49,672 bases of DNA from Candidatus Aphodosoma intestinipullorum (GCA_017694515.1 JADIMV010000056.1:1-49672); one strand, 5' to 3'; counted from the first letter of the stretch, positions 1 through 8,749 are shown. Notes: generated by a model from the sequence alone, not told the origin. Made by a program: numbers and translations.

Positions 1-54
1 GGAAGAGGCTTCGGGAGGGCTTCGGCGAGAGTACGTGTTTTTAACCTATTTTTA
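1..54 (-). repeat. Intergenic repeat, copy A
   Basis: On the minus strand this reads TAAAAATAGGTTAAAAACACG followed by TACTCTCGCCGAAGCCCTCCCGAAGCC in two parts, matching six other places in the window (about 10331, 17486, 28989, 39610, 43717 and 48559). The AT-rich half and the TACTCTCG core are constant. The rest is a run of roughly 10-base CCTCCGAAGC-like units. It lies upstream of the rnr promoter. Function unknown. Confidence 0.75.
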
Positions 55-117
55 GACAACGGGAGATGTCAAGAGAATGAATATCCGAGAGAGAGGTGCT
101 GTTATGAGATAAATTCG

Positions 118-125
118 TACCTTTG
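118..125 (+). promoter_or_regulatory. Bacteroidetes -7 element (TACCTTTG) for rnr
   Basis: TACCTTTG matches the Bacteroidetes -7 consensus TAnnTTTG. No clear TTG is seen about 20 bases upstream. Transcription should begin near 132, which places the possible GTG start at 127 outside the message and supports the ATG at 157. Confidence 0.6.
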
Positions 126-156
126 TGTGCATACACACGAAGACAGGAAAAATATT

Positions 157-2313
157 ATGGCAAAGAAAAAGAGTTCCGGCAATCCGGAAAAGACGACAAA
201 GCTAAGGAAACAGGACCTGATGCGCAGCATCATGGCCATATTCAACAAGGTACAGACGAAACCACTCAACTATAAGCAGATAGCCCACGCGCTGGACATC
301 AAGCGCGATGCGCAGAAACAGCTTGTGGTGGCGGCTCTCGATGAGCTGGAGGCGGTAGGCGAGATAGTACAGGTGCAGAACGGCAAGTACCGCCTGAACC
401 TGAGGATGAACAGCGTCACGGGCATACTGGACAGGCAGACGGTGGCGAAGAAGACATATCTTATACCCGACGATGGAGGCGAACCGGTCTTCATTGCGGA
501 GCGTAGCATGGGGTGCGCGCTGAACGGCGACCGTGTGAAGGTGCTGCTCTACCCGCGCCGCAAGGGACGTGAGCAGGAGGGCGAGGTGGCCGAGGTCATC
601 GAGAGAAAGAAGACGGAGTTTGTCGGCATATTGGAGGTGCAGCAGAACTTCGCGTTCCTGAACATGGACAAGAAGCAGCTTGCGCACGACATATTCATCC
701 CGCTGAACAGGCTCAACGGCGGCAAAGACGGACAGCGGGCTGTGGCGAAGATTATCGAGTGGACGGACAAGGCGAAGAACCCGATAGGCGAAATAATAGC
801 CGTGCTGGGCGATGTGGGCGAGAACAACGCGGAGATGCACGCCATACTGGCCGAATTCGGACTGCCTTACTCCTACCCCGAAGAGGTGGAGAAGGCCGCC
901 GACAAGATAGACGCGGGCATCACGCCGGAGGAGATAGCCCGCAGGACGGATATGAGGGAGGTCACGACATTCACTATAGACCCTGTGGACGCGAAGGACT
1001 TCGACGATGCCCTTTCCATACGCCGCATGGAAAAGGGGCTGTGGGAGATAGGCGTACACATAGCCGATGTGACGCACTACGTCAAGGAGCATACCATCAT
1101 AGACGAGGAGGCGCTGAACCGCGCCACGTCCGTGTATCTTGTGGACAGGACGATACCTATGCTGCCGGAGCATCTGTGCAACGGCATCTGTTCGCTGAGG
1201 CCGAACGAGGACAAACTGGCGTATTCGGTGATATTCACCATGGACGAGTTTGCCGATGTGAAGGATTACAGGATATGCCGCACTGTGATACGCTCCGACC
1301 ACCGCTTCACGTACGAGGAGGCGCAAAGCGTCATCGAGACGGGCAAGGGAGACTTCAAGGAGGAGTTGCTGAAACTCAACGAGTTCGCCAAGATACTGCG
1401 TGCGAAGCGTTTCGCCAAGGGCGCTATCGCGTTTGAGCGTACGGAGGTGAGGTTCGAAATAGACGAAAAAGGGAAGCCTACGGGCATATTCTTCAAGGAG
1501 GCGAAGGAGGCCAACAAGCTGATTGAGGAGTTCATGCTGCTGGCCAACAAGACAGTGGCCACGCACATAGGCAAGCCGAAAAAGCGCGGCGAGAAGCCTA
1601 AGACGTTCGTCTACCGGGTGCATGACGTGCCGAACCCCGACAAGTTGCAGAACTTCGCCGACTTCATACGCCGTTTCGGCTACAAGCTGAAAACTACGGG
1701 CAAGAACACGGAGGTGTCATCGGCCATCAACAACCTGCTCGACCAGGTGGAGGGCACGAAGGAGCAGAACCTCATAGAGACTTTGGCCATAAGGTCAATG
1801 GCGAAGGCCATATACACCACGGAGAACATAGGCCACTACGGCCTCGCGTTCGACTATTACACTCATTTCACATCGCCCATACGCAGGTATCCGGACATGA
1901 TGGTACACCGCCTGCTTACGCGCTATCTCAACGGCGGCACATCGGCTGACCGCAATGAGTATGAGGAGCTGTGCGAACACTCAAGCAATATGGAACAACT
2001 GGCTGCGAACGCCGAGCGCGCGTCAATCAAATACAAGCAGGTGGAGTATATGAGCGAACGCATAGGACAGGTGTATGACGGCGTGATTTCAGGCGTGACC
2101 GAATGGGGCATCTATGTGGAACTCAACGAGAACAAGTGCGAAGGCATGATAGCGATACGCGATCTCGGCAACGACTTCTATGAGTTCGACGACAAGAATT
2201 ATTGCATCATAGGCCGCCATCATCACAAGAAATACCAGCTCGGCGATGAGCTGACCGTGAAGATAGCCAAGGCCGACCTCGTGAAGAAACGGCTTGACCT
2301 CGCACTTGTATAA
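157..2313 (+). CDS. rnr: Ribonuclease R (RNase II family 3'-5' exoribonuclease)
   Basis: A cytoplasmic exonuclease that degrades structured RNA from the 3' end and takes part in mRNA and rRNA turnover. The order of domains is typical: a basic N-terminus, a winged-helix region (about residues 15-75), cold-shock-like domains, the RNB catalytic domain, and a C-terminal S1 domain beginning near GQVYDGVISGVTEWGIYVEL. The RNB metal-binding acidic cluster is visible as IDPVDAKDFDD, with aspartates near 275, 278, 281, 283 and 284. The length, about 718 aa, is normal. I chose the ATG at 157 over the GTG at 127 because a -7 promoter at 118-125 would start the transcript near 132, and an AGGAAA lies upstream of the ATG. 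The next gene starts about 18 bases after the stop, so co-transcription is likely. Confidence 0.96.
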   Translation: MAKKKSSGNPEKTTKLRKQDLMRSIMAIFNKVQTKPLNYKQIAHALDIKRDAQKQLVVAALDELEAVGEIVQVQNGKYRLNLRMNSVTGILDRQTVAKKTYLIPDDGGEPVFIAERSMGCALNGDRVKVLLYPRRKGREQEGEVAEVIERKKTEFVGILEVQQNFAFLNMDKKQLAHDIFIPLNRLNGGKDGQRAVAKIIEWTDKAKNPIGEIIAVLGDVGENNAEMHAILAEFGLPYSYPEEVEKAADKIDAGITPEEIARRTDMREVTTFTIDPVDAKDFDDALSIRRMEKGLWEIGVHIADVTHYVKEHTIIDEEALNRATSVYLVDRTIPMLPEHLCNGICSLRPNEDKLAYSVIFTMDEFADVKDYRICRTVIRSDHRFTYEEAQSVIETGKGDFKEELLKLNEFAKILRAKRFAKGAIAFERTEVRFEIDEKGKPTGIFFKEAKEANKLIEEFMLLANKTVATHIGKPKKRGEKPKTFVYRVHDVPNPDKLQNFADFIRRFGYKLKTTGKNTEVSSAINNLLDQVEGTKEQNLIETLAIRSMAKAIYTTENIGHYGLAFDYYTHFTSPIRRYPDMMVHRLLTRYLNGGTSADRNEYEELCEHSSNMEQLAANAERASIKYKQVEYMSERIGQVYDGVISGVTEWGIYVELNENKCEGMIAIRDLGNDFYEFDDKNYCIIGRHHHKKYQLGDELTVKIAKADLVKKRLDLALV

Positions 2314-2331
2314 CACTTGAACTGGCTGAAT

Positions 2332-3282
2332 ATGACAATCCGAGTTATATCATTGGCCGTAGCCATGCTTTTAGCCCTGACATCGTGCGCACAGGATAGC
2401 GCGGGATACTACGGAACGGACTGCGGGGGACACGCGGTTGTAGTCGCGCCGAAGATACCTGACAGCGCGACATTCGCGGGGGAGACACTGCGTCTCGACC
2501 GCTACGACCTGCGTGAGCGCATGGACCGAGAACTCATCTCGTTCTGCTATATGCACTCCTCCACACTGCTTATCATCAAGCGGGCGAACAGGTATTTCCC
2601 TGTCGTTGAGCCGATTTTGAAGGAGTGCGGAGTGCCGGACGACTTCAAATATCTCATGGCGATAGAGAGCAGTCTGCTGGTGCAGACCGTCTCGCCTGCG
2701 GGGGCGGCGGGGCTGTGGCAGTTCATGGAGACCACGGGCAGGGAATACGGCCTTGAGGTCAATTCCAATGTCGATGAGCGGTTCAATGTCGAGAAGTCGA
2801 CCCGCGCGGCGTGCGCATATCTGAAAGAGGCATACGCACGGTACGGCGACTGGTGGAGCGTGGCGGCAGCATACAATGCCGGACAGGGGCGCATCACGAG
2901 AGAACTTGAACGCCAAGGCGAAAGCTCCGCCCTCGATCTTTGGCTCAACACTGAGACATCGCGCTATATGTTCCGCATAATGGCGTTGAAAACCATAATG
3001 GAGAGTCCGCAGGAGTACGGTTTCCGTCTCACTCCCGCACAGCTCTATCCACCGTTGGCGTATGACACGGTGAGCGTCACCACAGGCATCGTGTCGCTGA
3101 GCGAATGGGCGGCGCAGCACGGGGTCTCCTACTATCAGCTGAAAGACGCAAACCGTTGGCTCAGAGGCAGCAGCCTCATCAACAAGTCGGGCAAGAAATA
3201 CGATATATTAATCATCAGGCAGGAGAGTGCGCACTACGACCCCGAGGCGATAGTGCCGCACAATCCGGCGTGGTGCAGATAA
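2332..3282 (+). CDS. Lipoprotein lytic transglycosylase (SLT domain, MltD-like)
   Basis: Probably cleaves the glycan strand of peptidoglycan, forming 1,6-anhydro-muropeptides. The N-terminus is a lipoprotein signal with lipobox LTSC, so the protein should be membrane-anchored. The SLT domain starts near residue 100 and shows the catalytic glutamate in MAIESS (about residue 112), then SPAGAAGLWQFM and the AYNAGQGRI motif. The last 60 residues (VSLSEWAAQHGVSYYQLKDAN) look like one degenerate LysM repeat, as in MltD, but the protein is short (316 aa). I chose the ATG at 2332 over a TTG at 2317 because it leaves a compact basic signal peptide. It lies between rnr and ribD with 12-18 base gaps, suggesting an operon of convenience. 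Confidence 0.9.
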   Translation: MTIRVISLAVAMLLALTSCAQDSAGYYGTDCGGHAVVVAPKIPDSATFAGETLRLDRYDLRERMDRELISFCYMHSSTLLIIKRANRYFPVVEPILKECGVPDDFKYLMAIESSLLVQTVSPAGAAGLWQFMETTGREYGLEVNSNVDERFNVEKSTRAACAYLKEAYARYGDWWSVAAAYNAGQGRITRELERQGESSALDLWLNTETSRYMFRIMALKTIMESPQEYGFRLTPAQLYPPLAYDTVSVTTGIVSLSEWAAQHGVSYYQLKDANRWLRGSSLINKSGKKYDILIIRQESAHYDPEAIVPHNPAWCR

Positions 3283-3294
3283 TGGCTTTAATTT

Positions 3295-4335
3295 ATGACG
3301 ACAGACGAACTCTACATGGGCCGCTGTCTCCAGATAGCGGCATTCGCCGAGGGCAGGACATCGCCGAACCCCATGGTTGGGGCGGTGATAGTGCACGACG
3401 GGCGCATAGTCGGTGAGGGTTACCATCACCGTGCCGGTCAGCCGCACGCCGAACCGAACGCCATCGCCTCAGTGGCAGATCCTGAGATGCTGAAGGATAG
3501 CACGCTCTATGTCAGCCTTGAACCCTGTTCGCACTACGGCAAGACACCGCCGTGCGCCAAGCTCATCATAGAAAAGGGCATACCCCGTGTAGTAGTAGCC
3601 ATGCTTGACCCGAACCCCATAGTGGCAGGGAGAGGCATAGCGATGCTCCGCGAGGCCGGGATTGAGGTCACAGTCGGCACACTCGAACACGAGGCAAGGG
3701 AACTCAACCGCCGCTTCGTGACATTCCACACGAAACACCGACCATATATCATGCTCAAATGGGCACAGAGCGCGGACGGGTATATTGACCTGAGCCGTAA
3801 GGAGAAAGGTGACGGCCCGGTGCGCATATCCAACGGAGTGACCAAGACGCTGAACCACAAGATACGCACAGAGGAGGATGCCATACTCGTGGGCTGGCGC
3901 ACCGCCCTGCTCGACGACCCGCATCTGACATCGCGCAAATGGGGGGATAAGAACCCGCTGCGTTGCGTTATCGACCGTGACGGCACATTGCCGCGTACGC
4001 TGCGGCTGTTCGACGGCTCGACCCCTACCGTAGTGTTCACTGCTAAGGAGACGGCCGACAGCACTAACTTGACATACTGCAAGATAGATTTCAGTGGCGA
4101 CATAGCCGTGCATATAGCCGACAGCCTTTACCGGCGCGGCGTCCAGTCGGTGATAGTGGAGGGCGGCGCGGCAACACTCGGTATGTTCATCTCCGCCGGA
4201 CTGTGGGATGAGGCGCGTATAGAGACATCGCCCGCCGCGCTCGGCAGCGGAGTGCGTGCCCCAATCATCGGCAGAACGCCCGTGCGCACCGAATGGTGCT
4301 GCGGAAATCGCACCGACATATACCGCAATATCTGA
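3295..4335 (+). CDS. ribD: Riboflavin biosynthesis bifunctional deaminase/reductase
   Basis: Catalyses two successive steps of riboflavin synthesis: deamination of the diaminopyrimidine ribosylamine 5-phosphate, then NADPH-dependent reduction of its ribose. The N-terminal deaminase domain has the zinc ligands His51 in HAEPNA, Cys78 in EPCSHYG and Cys87 in PPCAKL, plus the PNPMVGAV signature. The reductase domain starts near residue 150 with MLKWAQSADGYIDL and continues to the TPVRTEWCCGNRTDIYRNI end. The length of 346 aa is normal. No other rib gene is in the window, as is common when rib genes are scattered. It lies 12 bases after the transglycosylase. Confidence 0.96.
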   Translation: MTTDELYMGRCLQIAAFAEGRTSPNPMVGAVIVHDGRIVGEGYHHRAGQPHAEPNAIASVADPEMLKDSTLYVSLEPCSHYGKTPPCAKLIIEKGIPRVVVAMLDPNPIVAGRGIAMLREAGIEVTVGTLEHEARELNRRFVTFHTKHRPYIMLKWAQSADGYIDLSRKEKGDGPVRISNGVTKTLNHKIRTEEDAILVGWRTALLDDPHLTSRKWGDKNPLRCVIDRDGTLPRTLRLFDGSTPTVVFTAKETADSTNLTYCKIDFSGDIAVHIADSLYRRGVQSVIVEGGAATLGMFISAGLWDEARIETSPAALGSGVRAPIIGRTPVRTEWCCGNRTDIYRNI

Positions 4336-4370
4336 AAGTAAGAGAATAAATAACAGGAGGAGGAAAGACA

Positions 4371-5807
4371 ATGGAAATGGAAACCGTCTCAACCATAGCC
4401 TACTACATATTCACCGCGCTGTATGTCTACACGGCGATAGTGGTGATATCGGTCATCCTGCTCGAAAACCGCAACCCGGTCAAGACCCTGTCGTGGATTA
4501 TGATAATGGTCATGCTCCCGATAGTCGGCATCATAGTCTACATACTCGTAGGCCAGGATTTCAGGCGGAAAAAGATAATGACAGGCAAGATACTGCCAGA
4601 AAAACGCAGCACATCGCACATATTGTCGCTCGACCATATGGACGATGTGGGCATACCGAGGCATATACAGAAGACCATACGCCTGCTCGACACGAACTGC
4701 GATGCCCGGCTCTACCCCGGTAACAAGATAAACGTCTACACCAAGGGTTATGACACATTCAAGGCTATATTCCGCGACCTGCGCAATGCGAAAGAGCACA
4801 TCCATGTGGAGTTTTTCATCATAGACAACGATGATGTGGGCAGCCGTTTCTTCGACATACTTAAGAAGAAAGCGCAGCAGGGTGTGCGAGTGCGCGTCAT
4901 ATACGACTACTTCGGCGGATGGCGCATCCCGCGCCGTGTCATCAAGGACCTGCGCTCCGCCGGTGTCTATATAGAGCCGTTCCTGCCGATGGACAGCCTC
5001 GCCGGGTTCAGCAAGGTCAATTACCGTAACCACCGCAAACTGATAGTGATAGACGGCAAGATAGGCTACACGGGCGGCCTCAATGTCGCCGAACGCTACC
5101 GCAAGGGCAACCGCCTCGGCCTTTGGCGCGACACATTCATGCGCACGCTCGGCCCGGCCGTACACGCCATGCAATACTCGTTCCTCAACGACTGGGCGTT
5201 TGTCGGACAGAAGAAAATCACCGATGACAAATATTTCCCCGCGCCGCTGTTCTATGACAACAACTGCATACAGCTCGTTACCTCAGGTCCTGATACGGAC
5301 TGGCAGAACATCATGCAGGGCATTATCATGGCCATGTCCAACGCGCACGACTACATATACATCCACACGCCGTACTATTTGCCGCCGGACAGCGTGACAA
5401 ACGCTCTGGAGACTGCGGCGATGAGCGGGGTAGATGTGCGTATAATCATGCCCGAGAGGAACGATTCGCGCCTTGTCGCCGCCGCAAGCCGGTCGTACAT
5501 ACAAGGGTTGCTTAATGCTCGTGTGCGCGTCTATTTCTACCGCAACAACTTTCTGCACAGCAAGGCAATCGTTATCGATGACAACATCTCAATCATCGGT
5601 TCGGCCAATATGGACATACGTTCCTACGAACAGGATTTCGAGATTTCGGCATTTGTCTACGACACCGAGACTGCCGTCCATCTCCGCTCATCGTTCGAGG
5701 AAGATCTTCTCTCCTGCCGGGAACTGAATGCCAACGTCTGGAAGAGCCGCCGCCGCTGGCAGCGCATGAAAGAGTCCATCGCGCGGCTCTTCAGCCCGCT
5801 GCTGTGA
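4371..5807 (+). CDS. cls: Cardiolipin synthase (phospholipase D family)
   Basis: Makes cardiolipin from phosphatidylglycerol at the inner membrane. Two N-terminal membrane segments (about residues 8-30 and 36-58) are followed by two phospholipase D domains. Both HKD motifs are intact: His221, Lys223 and Asp228 in NHRKLIVID, and His396, Lys398 and Asp403 in LHSKAIVID, each followed by the usual glycine/serine-rich GGLN or GSAN segment. The length of 478 aa fits the ClsA/bacterial Cls type. A purine-rich AGGAGGAGG stretch lies before the ATG. This is the last gene of the rightward run; directly after it the sequence becomes AT-rich. Confidence 0.95.
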   Translation: MEMETVSTIAYYIFTALYVYTAIVVISVILLENRNPVKTLSWIMIMVMLPIVGIIVYILVGQDFRRKKIMTGKILPEKRSTSHILSLDHMDDVGIPRHIQKTIRLLDTNCDARLYPGNKINVYTKGYDTFKAIFRDLRNAKEHIHVEFFIIDNDDVGSRFFDILKKKAQQGVRVRVIYDYFGGWRIPRRVIKDLRSAGVYIEPFLPMDSLAGFSKVNYRNHRKLIVIDGKIGYTGGLNVAERYRKGNRLGLWRDTFMRTLGPAVHAMQYSFLNDWAFVGQKKITDDKYFPAPLFYDNNCIQLVTSGPDTDWQNIMQGIIMAMSNAHDYIYIHTPYYLPPDSVTNALETAAMSGVDVRIIMPERNDSRLVAAASRSYIQGLLNARVRVYFYRNNFLHSKAIVIDDNISIIGSANMDIRSYEQDFEISAFVYDTETAVHLRSSFEEDLLSCRELNANVWKSRRRWQRMKESIARLFSPLL

Positions 5808-6024
5808 ACGGGGGCGAAAAACATCATATCAATGGCTGAATAAAAATAAGTATCAAATAACGTTATTATTGACAGGGCAATATAATTGAGCAATTTCATC
5901 GAGTGGAATATGTAACATGATTGCATCCAACCGATATATTTAGGGTATTAAATAAATTTTGAGGCATCTTTTCTGCAAATATAGAGCTTGTCTTAATTAT
6001 TAGAAACAGCGGAGGAATGAGTGT
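5808..6024. other. AT-rich non-coding stretch at the left edge of an island
   Basis: Between the cls stop and the broken RhuM gene the base composition falls sharply compared with either side. I see no gene, promoter match or terminator hairpin here. It probably marks the left boundary of acquired DNA that extends to about 8.0 kb. Confidence 0.5.
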
Positions 6025-6244
6025 ATGGCCAGGAAATTTGAGATACGGAACAGTACAGCAGAGTTCTCGGCTTTCATTATTGAGGGGAAAGAAGATGGCA
6101 TACAGGTGGAGTATAAATGACGACACACTATATGGATTACGCGCGATTGGTGTTCCTGCTATTAATAAGCGCTTGAAGAATGTCTTTGAGAGTGGAGAAC
6201 TTGATAAGGACACAACTATTTCCAAAATGGAAACAGTATATTAA
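6025..6244 (+). pseudogene. Broken N-terminal fragment of a RhuM-family protein
   Basis: An ATG with a good ribosome site (GCGGAGG, ten bases upstream) begins MARKFEIRNSTAEFSAFIIE and runs to a stop after GIQVEYK. The continuation is in another frame: IGVPAINKRLKNVFESGEL, then DKDTTISKMETV and a stop. Together these resemble the first ~75 residues of RhuM-family ('virulence protein RhuM') proteins, with the expected TIWLTQ helix-turn-helix segment largely missing. So there is a frameshift, a short internal deletion and loss of the C-terminal three quarters. RhuM genes often travel with phages, restriction islands and other mobile DNA. A partial but open RhuM-family gene lies at the right edge of this window. 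Confidence 0.7.
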
Positions 6245-6300
6245 ACAATCCTTTCACTATATATTTTTCCTTAAGCGTCAGTTCTCTCATTGTTGATGAT

Positions 6301-7008
6301 TCAAAACGTTGAAGATAATAGTTTTACCAGTAAACCCGAAACCGTAGCTATTCCAAAGCTCAGCAGAGTCCCAGCCAATACATATTCCGTCTTGGCAGTA
6401 TCTGTTTCTTTAAAGCGGAGTAAAGATTTAGCTGCTACAATAAACCCCACAGCTTCATATTGACCTATCAGAACAAAGACTATTGTAAGTGCCCTTTCCA
6501 AGTTACCAATCAATGCCCCTGCATTCTTTATACTTTGACAAGACTCCGCATCGCCAATTTTATACTTGTCTAAAATTAACTTGATGAGAATGTTAGTTGG
6601 CTTTAAGCAGCATAAAATTGCAAATGCAAATAATGGGATAGATAGAGTGTTAAGAAAATCCATGCTTTGGATTGGTAGACGGGATGTCGGAATATATTGG
6701 CATGAAATAAAGCATAGGATTAATATATGTGCAAATTGGTCCATCAGGAAAGACCATAGTCCCCTGCACATATATGTTTTCATTGTATCAATTAACAGAT
6801 GTGTACCCCCTATGATTAAGGCAAAAATCCAAAAATCAGCAAATGGAACAAAAGCCCAGGAAAGTAACCCTACGATAACCGAATGAATATAAAGGAACGG
6901 GCTTTTGATTCTCAACAGTTCTTTCCGCATGCAATATTTATCGCTTTGCAGATAGAAGTCTGCAATCAAATGAGCTGTCAATATGCTTAATAATAACCAG
7001 CTATTCAT
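6301..7008 (-). CDS. DUF3307 family membrane protein
   Basis: A hydrophobic protein of 235 aa with about six to eight membrane segments. The N-terminus (LTAHLIADFYLQSDKYCMRK) and the GGTHLLIDTMKTY motif match the DUF3307 family, whose biochemical role is unknown. The conserved His and Asp residues in these two motifs lie near membrane ends. Its ATG overlaps the stop of the upstream SatD-family gene by four bases (ATGA), so the two are translated as a pair; this pairing is a recurrent one for these families. The gene is much more AT-rich than the housekeeping genes on either side, consistent with acquisition. Confidence 0.82.
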   Translation of the reverse strand: MNSWLLLSILTAHLIADFYLQSDKYCMRKELLRIKSPFLYIHSVIVGLLSWAFVPFADFWIFALIIGGTHLLIDTMKTYMCRGLWSFLMDQFAHILILCFISCQYIPTSRLPIQSMDFLNTLSIPLFAFAILCCLKPTNILIKLILDKYKIGDAESCQSIKNAGALIGNLERALTIVFVLIGQYEAVGFIVAAKSLLRFKETDTAKTEYVLAGTLLSFGIATVSGLLVKLLSSTF

Positions 7009-7664
7009 GCGCCTTCAAAATTTAGTCTTTCAAAATAATTTAATGCCTCCTCTATACAATACCATTTAGCCGAAGTTGAGTGTTGGTTTATTCCAGACTG
7101 TTTTACACCCAATATGTTTGCTATTTCCTGCTCGCTTTTAGATAAAAGTTTATAATAAATGACTTCGCTTTGCCGTTTCGTTGTATTATTGAGTAAGGCA
7201 TCCGTCAGCATACCGATAGTCTGTAAAGGAGGTTTAAGTTGCTTATTGGCAGGTTCTATGAGAAATGTACCGTTTTTGTTCGGAGTACCCATCCCGTCTA
7301 ATGCTCGGCCAGACAAATAAATAGCCTCTCCATCCATTATGCCGTGTTCCTTATCTACAATGCGCATATCACCTATTCCCATAGCCATACGGATTCCATA
7401 TGTTTGGAATAGTTTTTTCTTTTTTGATTCTGCGATAGGAAACGACTTAATACAACTCTTGATAATTAGAGCAACCCTGAATCCGTCCTTAGTTGATGGC
7501 AACAGGCACTCCATATAATCCCCTTTTATTAGTCTGCCCCAAAATCCCGGAAATCTCTTTTCAAGGACAGAAAATAAATCTTCTATCCTATGTTTCAATG
7601 CGATGGTTTCTTTTATGCACAAAGATGTGGAAGAAACAATATCGGCAGAAATCGCTGCATACAT
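7005..7664 (-). CDS. SatD family protein
   Basis: A 219-aa cytoplasmic protein beginning MYAAISADIVSS, typical of the SatD family named after a gene of the Streptococcus mutans sat operon; its biochemistry is not settled. The C-terminal 60 residues (LLSKSEQEIANILGVKQSGI, then NQHSTSAKW) look like a helix-turn-helix, so it may bind nucleic acid. The open frame extends upstream to 7724, but a promoter at 7694-7701 (-7) with its TTG exactly 20 bases upstream starts transcription near 7687, so the ATG at 7664 is the supported start. Overlaps the DUF3307 gene by four bases. AT-rich, like its partner. Confidence 0.8.
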   Translation of the reverse strand: MYAAISADIVSSTSLCIKETIALKHRIEDLFSVLEKRFPGFWGRLIKGDYMECLLPSTKDGFRVALIIKSCIKSFPIAESKKKKLFQTYGIRMAMGIGDMRIVDKEHGIMDGEAIYLSGRALDGMGTPNKNGTFLIEPANKQLKPPLQTIGMLTDALLNNTTKRQSEVIYYKLLSKSEQEIANILGVKQSGINQHSTSAKWYCIEEALNYFERLNFEGA

Positions 7665-7693
7665 AGATTGATTCTGATTGATTACTGTGAATG

Positions 7694-7724
7694 CAAAAGT
7701 ACAAATAATATTTCTACCGCTCAA
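7694..7724 (-). promoter_or_regulatory. Promoter of the SatD/DUF3307 pair
   Basis: On the minus strand, TTG, 20 bases, then TACTTTTG: a full match to the Bacteroidetes -33/-7 pattern. It sets the transcript start about 23 bases before the ATG at 7664. Confidence 0.75.
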
Positions 7725-8021
7725 AGGATTTATAGGTATAATGGCTTATAACGGCAAAATATAAGCGATTTGACTTATTGTGTAAACATATAAGATTAAG
7801 CACTTATTCCCCATTGCTTATTGAAAGCTCCTGTAGCATACTAATTAGAGGACTCCCATTATGGTAAGCATAAAAGAATATCTATGACAATAAAGTGGGG
7901 ATAATCAATCTTTGATGACGGACATTCTTCTGCATCACACGTACTTTATTACAAATTGCCTTGTTACTAACGCTGTTGTCGTGTCAAGCCGAAACGAACA
8001 AGTCCGACGGAAAGGGTGCGC
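7725..8021. other. AT-rich spacer with no complete gene
   Basis: No intact gene was found. A possible relic of a lipoprotein signal peptide lies at 7919-8038 on the plus strand and is listed separately. Otherwise I see no hairpin or repeat of note. It is probably the right flank of the AT-rich island. Confidence 0.5.
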
Positions 8022-8038
8022 TCACTTCACCTCCATAA
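7919..8038 (+). pseudogene. Possible lipoprotein signal-peptide relic
   Basis: An open frame without a usable ATG reads RTLLQIALLLTLLSCQAETN, then KSDGKGALTSPP and stop. The hydrophobic run followed by LLSC is a good lipobox, and the charged, polar residues after it fit a mature lipoprotein start. A stop codon directly precedes the frame, and it ends after about 40 codons, overlapping the 3' end of the opposite-strand lipoprotein gene. It could be chance, so confidence is low. Confidence 0.25.
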
Positions 8039-8501
8039 GCCCCGCCAGATACTCATCGTCTATGATGAAAATATAAAACTGCGTATATTCCTTTTGCAGA
8101 GGCTTGTCCACATACCTGTCAATGTCAGACCCTCGCAGTTCACGGTAGCTGTCTGGATTGACCATCGACCCCTCGCGCCCTTTGGTATCATAGAACCGGC
8201 GGCCATCCACCTCAAAATAAACCACTTGCAGATAGTCGAATGAGCCTATTATGTCTGACACCTGTATGTCGATATCCGGCCCGTCGTCAGACACCGAAGA
8301 GTAAATGGGCAGGAAGTTGCGCGAGTAGCCCGGGCTTATCCTGACAAGTTCGTCAAATCCTTTAAGGCTGTAATATACAGTGTCATGCGACTCGTTTTTC
8401 ACCACATACAGCTTGGTGTTTTCGCAATAGTCGTGCTTGTCGCACCCTGTGGTCAGGAGCGACACAAGTACAGCGCACAGAAACAGCACTCTCTTTCCCA
8501 T
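8022..8501 (-). CDS. Predicted lipoprotein of unknown function
   Basis: 159 aa starting MGKRVLFLCAVLVSLLTTGC, a clear lipoprotein signal with lipobox LTTGC. The mature part is acidic, rich in Tyr and Asp, and probably mostly beta structure; I recognise no family. The ATG at 8501 is preferred to a TTG at 8513 because it leaves a standard signal peptide and lies just eight bases after the stop of the DUF4834 gene. It is probably the last gene of a miaB - DUF4834 - lipoprotein transcription unit. Confidence 0.75.
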   Translation of the reverse strand: MGKRVLFLCAVLVSLLTTGCDKHDYCENTKLYVVKNESHDTVYYSLKGFDELVRISPGYSRNFLPIYSSVSDDGPDIDIQVSDIIGSFDYLQVVYFEVDGRRFYDTKGREGSMVNPDSYRELRGSDIDRYVDKPLQKEYTQFYIFIIDDEYLAGLMEVK

Positions 8502-8509
8502 AAGGTATT

Positions 8510-8749
8510 TCAATCTTTTATCTCTTCAAAATCAACATATTCACCCTCGTCATCTCCGAACACCTTGCCGCCGCGCCGCGCACGTTGGGTTGAAATCGGT
8601 GTCTCACGTTCCTCTTCATCTCTGCGTCCGCTGCGGCGGAACGTGTCGCGCACGCCGCGTTTCAGTCTGAGCAGCACACCCGCCACAAAAACTACTATAC
8701 TGATAACCGTGAACAGCATCAGTATGACCATGGTCATTATAACAGACAT
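8510..8749 (-). CDS. Small membrane protein, DUF4834-like
   Basis: 79 aa: one N-terminal membrane segment (about residues 3-27, MTMVILMLFTVISIVVFVAG), then a strongly charged cytoplasmic tail rich in Arg and Glu and ending DEGEYVDFEEIKD. The size, the topology and the GEYVDFEE ending resemble the DUF4834 family, found mainly in Bacteroidetes and of unknown function. It sits 45 bases downstream of miaB and eight bases upstream of a lipoprotein gene. Confidence 0.72.
   Translation of the reverse strand: MSVIMTMVILMLFTVISIVVFVAGVLLRLKRGVRDTFRRSGRRDEEERETPISTQRARRGGKVFGDDEGEYVDFEEIKD

Noticed and set aside
759-1436. 225-codon frame on the plus strand within rnr
   Set aside because: Overlaps rnr in another frame; its Gly/Arg/His-rich composition is typical of a shadow in GC-rich DNA.
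202-1623. 473-codon open frame on the minus strand inside rnr
   Set aside because: It mirrors the codons of the clear rnr gene and its product is an Arg/Leu/His-rich sequence without any motif. The same applies to other long antisense frames, for example 11884-12858, 13981-14370, 15110-15736, 19952-20164 and 36793-37635.
5657-5926. 89-codon minus-strand frame over the end of cls
   Set aside because: Mostly antisense to cls, with no ribosome site or recognisable domain.
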